Assembly (NCBI GenBank): GCA_963830385.1
Contig: CAWHMD010000002.1
Span: forward strand, 1,054,001-1,118,000
From: Bog-532 sp963830385
GTDB lineage: Bacteria > Actinomycetota > Actinomycetes > Streptosporangiales > Streptosporangiaceae
Direction: 5' to 3'
DNA length: 64,000 bases
The translations under genes and the position numbers were made by a program. Under the pieces are notes generated by a model. That model had not been told where the DNA came from, searched no databases, and saw only the letters and a program-made list of their open reading frames with translations. Below, piece by piece: positions 58,825 to 64,000 of this stretch; the first letter of the stretch is position 1, and every line of letters begins with the position of its first letter.

Positions 58825-59256
58825 CCCGGCACCTCCATTTCCCCATTTCCCGTGACCGGCCAGCACCTGCCGTACTCCGGTTCCCGTTCCGGTACCCGGC
58901 CGCTCATACCGCCTGCGCCCCTCAGCTGGGGGTGTTGCGTTCGGTGGTGAGCTGTCTCAGGGGCCTGGGGGTGAAATGCCGCCGGGACCGGTGGGACACG
59001 GTGTATTTCATGGGCCGGGGGTGAGTGATTTTCCGGCTCCACGCTTCGCGCGGGGATCCGGTGGTCGGCCGGGCCGGCAGGCGACGTGCGCCTGGCTCGC
59101 CAGGAAGCGTAAGGCCGACCGCTCCCCCGCACTAAGCCTCCGCCGACAGGACAATCACCCCGCCGCCGCGGAGTCCCACCACCAGGAGTCCCCGGAGTCA
59201 CGGATTGCCCCGGCAGCCCCGGGAGCCCCGGCAGCCCCGGGAGCCACTGGGCCCTA

Positions 59257-59311
59257 CGTGCTCGTTGGCGCCTTTGAGCCGGCCAGGGCGTGCTCGTTGG
59301 CGCCTTTGAGC
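59257..59311. repeat. Paired repeats, 32-bp period (pair II)
   Basis: A 23-bp unit containing GCTCGTTGGCGCCTTTGAGC starts at 59257 and again, without change, at 59289. The arms GCTC/GAGC and the core GGCGCC give dyad symmetry like pair I. Confidence 0.75.
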
Positions 59312-59521
59312 ACACAGGCTGCGGCGCGCCAGCGCACACCCCGGGCGGGGCCGGCCGGGGAGGGAGCCGCGCCGGGAGCGGGCAGGCAAGATCGGCCCGG
59401 CCCGCCCGCCAGCGGTGGCCGGCCGGTTCCTCCCACGGTGCCCTCCACTGGCAAGACATCCACCTATCAACACTTCGAGGCCCCGAGCCACACCAGCCCC
59501 AGGCGCCGCGGGTCCTTACCC

Positions 59522-59573
59522 GCGCGATGCCGCATTTGGGCTCGCTAGAACCGGCGCGATGCCGCATTTGGGC
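59522..59573. repeat. Paired repeats, 32-bp period (pair III)
   Basis: GCGCGATGCCGCATTTGGGC at 59522-59541 recurs unchanged at 59554-59573. The ATGCCGCAT core is near-palindromic and lines up with the AATGGCGCC(A/T)TTG core of pair I. Confidence 0.75.
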
Positions 59574-59670
59574 CGGTTGGGCCAGGCGCGCCCCGCGCAC
59601 GAGGGTGGCCGGCCTGGCCCATCCCGTCGCCGTCGTCCCGCCAGCCGAACAAGCGGGCCGGACGGGACGG

Positions 59671-59699
59671 GTCAAGCCGCCCGGGCTTGGCGGCTTGAC
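59671..59699. terminator. 11-bp perfect hairpin
   Basis: GTCAAGCCGCC (59671-59681) pairs with GGCGGCTTGAC (59689-59699) around a 7-base loop. No gene ends nearby, so it may belong to a transcribed non-coding segment. Confidence 0.45.
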
Positions 59700-59861
59700 G
59701 CGGCACGGCCGGTCTGCTCGGCTGAGCGGGCGGGCGACGGCGGCGACCAGGGAAGGGCCGGGCCAAAGGATCTTCCCTCCATCCCGGAGCCCGAGGTCCC
59801 CCCGCCGGAGGCAAGGTCCTGTCAAATTTTGTGTGGATCTTCAATCCGGGGGACGGTCCTT

Positions 59862-59899
59862 CCCGTAGTTACGGGTAAGCAGAGGCTCGGTTACCCGTA
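59862..59899. promoter_or_regulatory. Operator-like cluster before the MmyB-like gene
   Basis: CCCGTA-GT-TACGGG (59862-59875) is a dyad; TACGGGTAA (59870-59878) is repeated inverted as TTACCCGTA (59891-59899). The cluster ends six bases before the start codon, a natural repressor site. Confidence 0.5.
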
Positions 59900-59904
59900 G
59901 GGGA

Positions 59905-60492
59905 ATGATGATCTCAGCGCCGATGACCAGGACCGCCGCGGTGCGGGGGCGGTGGCTGCAGGTACGCCTGAACGACAGCGTGCCGCCTTATCTTCGGTCG
60001 CTGCTGGGGCAGGTGGAGCCGTTCCCGGCCGCAATCCGGGACGGACGCGGCCAGATCCTGGCCTGCAACCGCAGCTACGACGCGCTGTTCGGTCTCGGGC
60101 AGGTGCCGCTGCCGCAGCGCAACGAGCTGCTGCTCTACTTCACCGATCCCCGCATCCGCCGCCTGCTGCCGGACTGGGAACTGGACGCCCCCCGGCTGGT
60201 CAGCCAGTTCCGGGCGGCGGTGGCCAGGCACCCGGACGACCCGGCCTGGACCCGGCTGCTGGAGCGGCTGCGCCACGGCTCCCCCGAGTTCGACCGGCTG
60301 TGGCGGGACGGCGGCTCGTTCTACCCCGGGATCGCGCCGCAGCGCTTCCTGCACCCGGTGGCCGGCCCGCTCCGGCTGGTTCCCTACCACCTGTGGTCCG
60401 AGCCGGACCCGGACGGCCTGGTCGCGACCGGTTTCACCCCGGCCGACGCCGCCACCGCCGCCAAGCTGAGGAGGTTGGGCGGGCGACCGTAG
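59905..60492 (+). CDS. MmyB-like ligand-binding domain protein lacking the helix-turn-helix
   Basis: A 195-residue protein matching the C-terminal sensor domain of MmyB-type XRE regulators: SVPPYLRSLLGQVEPFPAAI, ILACNRSYDALFG, SPEFDRLWRDG and LHPVAGPLRLVPYHLWSEPD. Full regulators have about 90 more N-terminal residues with a DNA-binding helix-turn-helix; here the upstream DNA has no such frame. It may be a truncated regulator or a stand-alone sensor. Two adjacent ATGs (59905, 59908) are possible starts, with an operator cluster immediately upstream. Confidence 0.7.
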   Translation: MMISAPMTRTAAVRGRWLQVRLNDSVPPYLRSLLGQVEPFPAAIRDGRGQILACNRSYDALFGLGQVPLPQRNELLLYFTDPRIRRLLPDWELDAPRLVSQFRAAVARHPDDPAWTRLLERLRHGSPEFDRLWRDGGSFYPGIAPQRFLHPVAGPLRLVPYHLWSEPDPDGLVATGFTPADAATAAKLRRLGGRP

Positions 60493-60545
60493 GGAATACC
60501 GTTTCCCGAGGGCCGCGGGGGCCTGACGCGAGAGCGGAGGCGTGG

Positions 60546-61013
60546 ATGGCTCTGATGTTCCTCAACGGCGACGGGATGGTGGGGGGATCCGCCCACCACA
60601 CGATCGAGGGAGTGCCCCTGGTCGGTGAGCGGCGAACGGCTCCCAAGTACCGGTTCTACTCGGTCCGGGACCAGTTCCCGGGCCTGTATCCGGCCGCCGA
60701 AGACGACGGCCAGCCCATCCTCGGCGAGCTGTACGACGTGCCGATGAAGGAGCTGCGGGCGCTGCTCGACACCGAGCCGCCGGAGCTGGAGCTGACGGTC
60801 ATCGAACTCGACGACGGGGAGATGTCGTTCGCGATGGTGCTGCGGGACAGTGAGCACGACCACGGCGGGCACAAGGACATCTCCGCCTACGGCGGCTGGC
60901 GGGCCTACCGGGCCAGCGTGCCGCCCGCCGACGCCGAACCCGGCTCGGGCACCGAGCCGGACCCCGGCGCGACGGCCGGTTCGGGCTCGGCGCCCGGCGA
61001 GGCCAGCGCCTGA
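60546..61013 (+). CDS. Allophanate-hydrolase-like C-terminal domain protein
   Basis: A 155-residue protein. MALMFLNGDGMVGGSAHHTI, RTAPKYRFYSVRDQFPGLYP and GQPILGELYDVPMKELRALL, followed by LLDTEPPELELTVIELDDGE, match the gamma-glutamylcyclotransferase-like domain found at the C terminus of allophanate hydrolase and as a free protein near amide or purine catabolism genes. The Asp/Glu-rich, Gly/Pro tail overlaps the guanine deaminase gene on the other strand for 109 bases. Its exact reaction is unknown. Confidence 0.75.
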   Translation: MALMFLNGDGMVGGSAHHTIEGVPLVGERRTAPKYRFYSVRDQFPGLYPAAEDDGQPILGELYDVPMKELRALLDTEPPELELTVIELDDGEMSFAMVLRDSEHDHGGHKDISAYGGWRAYRASVPPADAEPGSGTEPDPGATAGSGSAPGEASA

Positions 61014-62287
61014 GCGCCCCGGATCCAGACTCCGGCCACGTCGGCCGGCGTGGCCAGGGCGAACACCCGGGCCAGGGCGTCGGCCGGGCCCGACGCGTGG
61101 GCCAGGTTGACCGCCAGCGGGCTGCCGGCGGCCGGCCGTAGCCAGACCGCGTCGAAGTCCTTGCCGACGCCGAAGTCACCGGTCTGGCCGTCCAGGCCGA
61201 GCGCCTGCGCGCCGGCCCGGGTGGCCAGGTACAGCAGGTGCACCGGGGTCAGGCTCATGCCGTCCGGCCCCAGCAGCTGCTGGACGAAGTAGGCCTGCAG
61301 CGCCTCCTTGGGCAGGAACAGGCCCACGCCCGCCCCCACGTCGGAGCCGAGGGCCACGTGCACGCCGTGGTCGACGTGGCGGCGCAGCGGGAACAGCCCG
61401 CTGCCGAGCGCGCAGTTGCTGGTGGCGCAGTGCGCGACCGAGCTGCCGCGTTCGGCCAGCAACGACAGCTCGCTGTCGTCGGGGTGCACGTTGTGGGCGA
61501 ACACGCTCCGCTCGGTGACCAGGCCGTGGCGGTCATAGGTGTCGAGGTAGTGCTGGGCAGCCGGGAACAACCCGGCGACCTGCGCCACCTCGGCCACATT
61601 TTCATTGATATGGGAAGTGAACCAGACCCCCTTGGCCAGCAGCTGGGCGCAGACGTCGAGCATCTCGTCCGAGGCCGACAGCGAGAACCGGGGTGTGACC
61701 GCGTACCGCAGGCGCCCGTGGTCGTGCCAGCGGCTGATCAGCTCGGCGCTGCCGGTCAGCGCCTCTTCGGGGGTGTCCAGCAGGTCCGGGCGCAGGATCC
61801 GGTCGCTGACCACCAGGCCGGAGGTCAGGTTCAGGCCGCGCAGGCCGGCCGCGGTGAACAGCTCCTCCATGGCCCCCGGGAAGTGTGACCCGAACACCAG
61901 CGCGCTGGTGGTGCCGGAGCCGATCAGGCCGTCGAGGAACTCGGTGGCGACCGCCCGGGCGTAGGCCCGGTCGGCCAGCTTGGCCTCCTCCGGCAGCGCG
62001 CACCGCTCCAGCCAGTCCAGCAGCGGCATGCCCAGCCCGCCGATCGCCCGGATCTGCGGGTAGTGCACGTGGGTGTCGACGAAGCCCGGCAGCAGCAGGC
62101 CCCCGTCCAGCCGGGTGACCGGCTCATCGGGGTAGGCCGATCGCACCGACGCCAGGGGGCCCCGGGCCCGGATGACCCCGTCCTGGACCAGCAGCGCACC
62201 CTCGTCGTCGGCGGCCAGCGCCGAGACCGGGTCGCCCGCGAACGGGTCACCCGGCACGTCGATGATCGAGCCCGCGTAGATCGTCAT
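60905..62287 (-). CDS. guaD: Guanine deaminase
   Basis: A 460-residue amidohydrolase converting guanine to xanthine. Metal ligands are in FVDTHVHYPQIRAIG (HxH), TSHINENVAEVA, FAHNVHPDD and VALGSDVGAG; the substrate loop HCATSNCALGSGLFPL (SNxxLGSGLF) is the guanine-deaminase signature, as is the LDWLERCALPEEAKLAD near residue 85. It overlaps xdhC by four bases (ATGA), fitting guanine to xanthine to urate. The last 30 residues are a Gly/Pro/Glu-rich tail antisense to the neighbouring gene. Confidence 0.92.
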   Translation of the reverse strand: MTIYAGSIIDVPGDPFAGDPVSALAADDEGALLVQDGVIRARGPLASVRSAYPDEPVTRLDGGLLLPGFVDTHVHYPQIRAIGGLGMPLLDWLERCALPEEAKLADRAYARAVATEFLDGLIGSGTTSALVFGSHFPGAMEELFTAAGLRGLNLTSGLVVSDRILRPDLLDTPEEALTGSAELISRWHDHGRLRYAVTPRFSLSASDEMLDVCAQLLAKGVWFTSHINENVAEVAQVAGLFPAAQHYLDTYDRHGLVTERSVFAHNVHPDDSELSLLAERGSSVAHCATSNCALGSGLFPLRRHVDHGVHVALGSDVGAGVGLFLPKEALQAYFVQQLLGPDGMSLTPVHLLYLATRAGAQALGLDGQTGDFGVGKDFDAVWLRPAAGSPLAVNLAHASGPADALARVFALATPADVAGVWIRGAQALASPGAEPEPAVAPGSGSVPEPGSASAGGTLAR

Positions 62288-63105
62288 GACCGGACCTGCT
62301 CGCGCGCCGCGACGTCCAGGGCGGGCAGCAGGGCGGCGGCCACCGCGACCGCGATCACGGCCGGCTCCTTGCCGGTGACGCCGGGGATCCCGATCGGGCA
62401 GGTGATGCGGGCGATCGTGCCGGGCGCGTGCCCCTGGTCCGCCAGCTGGGCCTGGAACCGGGCCCACTTGGCGCTCGAGCCGATCAGCCCGATGCTGCCC
62501 AGCGGCTGCGGCAGCCGCAGGGCGGCGTCGCACAGCGCGAAGTCCTCGGCGTGGTCGTGGGTCATGATCAGCACGTGCGCACCCGGCGGCAGCTGCTCCA
62601 GCACCTGCTCGCCGAGCAGCGTGTGGTGAACGTGGACGTCCGCGCGGCCGTCGATGATGTCGGCGAGCCGGACCCGGTCCAGCTGCTCGCCCCGGGAGTC
62701 GGCCAGCCGGAGCTGGACCGGCAGCCGGGACAAGATGCGGGCCAGCTCGTATCCGACGTGCCCGACGCCGAACACCGCCACCACCGGGCGGGCCGGCAGC
62801 GGCTCCAGCAGCAGCCGGACCACGCCGCCGCAGCACTGGCGGCCGTGCTCGTTGCGGCTGTGCGGGCTGAGCCGGGCCTCGCTGAACTCCGGGCCGGTGA
62901 CCCCGGACGCGATCATTTCCCGGGACCGGGCGACGGCCGACGCCTCCAGGTTGCCGCCGCCCACGCTGCCCCAGATCTCGTCGCGGCCGACCACCATCTT
63001 GGCCCCGGCCTCCCGGGGGGCGTGGCCGCGGACCTCGGCCACGGTGATCAGCACACCGGGCTGCCCGTCGTGGCGGAGCTGCTGCACGGCCTCCAGCCAG
63101 TCCAT
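62284..63105 (-). CDS. xdhC: XdhC, xanthine dehydrogenase maturation factor
   Basis: A 273-residue XdhC protein that loads sulfurated molybdenum cofactor into the XdhB subunit. The N-terminal part has ITVAEVRGHAPREAGAKMVV, then WGSVGGGNLEASAV and HGRQCCGGVVRLLLEPL, whose Cys pair is typical; the Rossmann part has VVAVFGVGHVGYELARIL, and the end SIGLIGSSAKWARF with CPIGIPGVTGKEPAVIAV. It is one base downstream of xdhB and overlaps guaD, so all three are one operon. Confidence 0.93.
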   Translation of the reverse strand: MDWLEAVQQLRHDGQPGVLITVAEVRGHAPREAGAKMVVGRDEIWGSVGGGNLEASAVARSREMIASGVTGPEFSEARLSPHSRNEHGRQCCGGVVRLLLEPLPARPVVAVFGVGHVGYELARILSRLPVQLRLADSRGEQLDRVRLADIIDGRADVHVHHTLLGEQVLEQLPPGAHVLIMTHDHAEDFALCDAALRLPQPLGSIGLIGSSAKWARFQAQLADQGHAPGTIARITCPIGIPGVTGKEPAVIAVAVAAALLPALDVAAREQVRS

Positions 63106-63106
63106 C

Positions 63107-64000
63107 TCACACCCCCGCGTAGACGGTCGCCGGGACGGACGGGGTGGTGCCGCCGGCCGGGGGTGTCCCGGCCGCGGCCCGGGCCGCCTCGACCGCCCAG
63201 TAGATCGCCTCCGGGGTGGACGGGCAGGCCAGGTCGGCCGCGTAGCCGGGCGGCCCGAACGCGGCGGCCGCCTGGCGCAGCGCCTCGCGCACGCTGAACG
63301 CCTCCATCAGCGGCGGCTCCCCCACCGCCTTGGACCCGTAGACCACGCCGGACTCGGTGGCCCGCTCGAACAGGTGCACGTTGAACTGCTCGGGCATCTC
63401 GGAGAAGCTCGGGATCTTGTAGGTGCTGGCCGCCTGGGTGGCGAGCCGGCCCCGGTTCGGGCCGTCGCTCTCGTCCCAGCGCAGGTCCTCCAGGGTCAGC
63501 CAGCCCACGCCCTGCACGAAGCCGCCCTCGATCTGGCCCAGGTCGATCAGCGGCGACAGGCTGTCCCCGACGTCGTGCACGATGTCGGCCCGGCGTACCC
63601 GGTAGGCGCCGGTGAACCCGTCCACCTCGACCTCGGCGGCGGCCGCGCCGTAGGCGAAGTACTTGAACGGCTCGCCCTGCATCCGGCTGGAGTCCCAGTG
63701 CAGGCCCTCGGTCCGGTAGAACCCGGCCGCCCACAGCTGGACCCGCTGGTAGTAGGCGTCGTGCACCAGGTCGGCCCAGGCGATCTGCTTGTCGTGGAAC
63801 CCGAGGCCGGTGACCACGCCCTCGGTGAACCGCACGTCGGCACTGTTCACCCCGAGCTGGCCGGCCGCGACGACGGCCAGCCGCTCGCGGATCTGGTCGC
63901 AGGCGTTCTTGACCGCGCCGCCGTTGATGTCGGACCCCGAGCTGGCCGCGGTGGCCGAGGTGTTCGGGACCTTGTCGGTCCGGGTGGGGGCCAGCCGGAC
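63107..64000 (-). CDS. xdhB: Xanthine dehydrogenase molybdopterin-binding subunit, C-terminal part
   Basis: The C-terminal 297 residues of the large subunit; the gene runs past the right edge. Signs are SSGSDINGGAVKNACDQIRE, FTEGVVTGLGFHDKQIAWAD, EVEVDGFTGAYRVRRADIVH, VGDSLSPLIDLGQIEGGFVQ and GSKAVGEPPLMEAFSVREA with the catalytic Glu in KAVGEPP. It is followed by xdhC and guaD. The combination indicates xanthine dehydrogenase proper rather than CO dehydrogenase. Confidence 0.92.
   Translation of the reverse strand, partial: VRLAPTRTDKVPNTSATAASSGSDINGGAVKNACDQIRERLAVVAAGQLGVNSADVRFTEGVVTGLGFHDKQIAWADLVHDAYYQRVQLWAAGFYRTEGLHWDSSRMQGEPFKYFAYGAAAAEVEVDGFTGAYRVRRADIVHDVGDSLSPLIDLGQIEGGFVQGVGWLTLEDLRWDESDGPNRGRLATQAASTYKIPSFSEMPEQFNVHLFERATESGVVYGSKAVGEPPLMEAFSVREALRQAAAAFGPPGYAADLACPSTPEAIYWAVEAARAAAGTPPAGGTTPSVPATVYAGV

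Larger units (their letters stand above)
58825..59904. other. 1.08-kb gene-free, repeat-rich region
   Basis: No gene is supported on either strand. It holds two of the 32-bp-period palindrome pairs (59257-59311 and 59522-59573), a run of GGCAGCCCCGGGAGCCCC-type direct repeats at about 59210-59245, an 11-bp hairpin (59671-59699) and an operator-like dyad cluster (59862-59899) before the MmyB-like gene. Confidence 0.65.

Noticed and set aside
59257..59573. CRISPR-like array
   Set aside because: Each repeat occurs only twice, spacers are 9-12 bases, and no cas gene is nearby; the pairs are treated as a separate repeat family.

Overview
The window is high-GC DNA (third codon positions almost all G or C, frequent GTG starts, sparse SD-led genes). 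It reads as the chromosome of a filamentous actinomycete, perhaps Streptosporangiales or a relative. Support comes from an F420-type LLM oxidoreductase, a mycofactocin-maturation enzyme (MftD), a LigD-type end-joining protein, CYTH-CHAD, MmyB-like and DUF885 proteins, many ECF, TetR, GntR, LysR and Lrp regulators, and Tat or Sec-secreted hydrolases. Genus cannot be fixed from sequence reading alone. No tRNA, rRNA or CRISPR array was seen.

Layout. 0-2.4 kb: a CO-dehydrogenase/xanthine-dehydrogenase-like operon (large subunit cut by the left edge, 2Fe-2S subunit, FAD subunit) facing a divergent LysR regulator. 2.4-10 kb: cytosine deaminase, a membrane protein with a shifted C terminus, alpha/beta hydrolase, GNAT, winged-helix protein, M20 amidohydrolase, LLM oxidoreductase and a secretory lipase. 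10-22.9 kb: SixA phosphatase, secreted GH25-like protein, Tat-exported DMFase-like protein, aldo-keto reductase, DMT transporter, CYTH-CHAD, a PE-Pol LigD-like protein, two membrane proteins and a secreted GH43. 22.9-26.8 kb: a hairpin-rich gene-free stretch, then a TetR-controlled SDR/hydrolase pair with a decayed duplicate of the TetR gene.

26.8-31.5 kb is the clearest metabolic operon: GntR regulator, 4-oxalomesaconate-tautomerase-like PrpF protein, extradiol-dioxygenase-like VOC protein and copper amine oxidase, tightly coupled and probably degrading an aromatic amine. 32-37.3 kb: aldo-keto reductase, lactonase-like beta-propeller, ECF sigma with a zinc anti-sigma, HAD dehalogenase and an orphan mftD. 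37.4-46.5 kb is an accessory region of remnants: a collapsed iron alcohol dehydrogenase, a DUF2442 fragment, a complete ISL3-type insertion sequence, sulfotransferase, two nuclease-like ORFs, GYD protein, dodecin and lipoprotein. 46.9-58.8 kb: an ECF41-like sigma beside a broken Old Yellow Enzyme gene, YdcF, VOC plus a frameshifted MFS exporter under an Lrp regulator, an extracellular nuclease, a STAS protein with in-frame repeats, DUF885, and a frameshifted phosphotransferase. 58.8-59.9 kb is gene-free and repeat-rich. 59.9-64 kb: MmyB-like domain, allophanate-hydrolase-like protein, then a purine catabolism operon (xanthine dehydrogenase large subunit, XdhC, guanine deaminase) running off the right edge.

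The most unusual signals are non-coding: (1) three pairs of related 20-23 bp near-palindromes, each pair repeated at exactly 32 bp; (2) a three-copy hairpin element with a conserved GTAACTTTGCC core and changing stems; (3) a copper amine oxidase whose conserved N terminus has no standard start codon and lies in frame behind the stop of the preceding gene.
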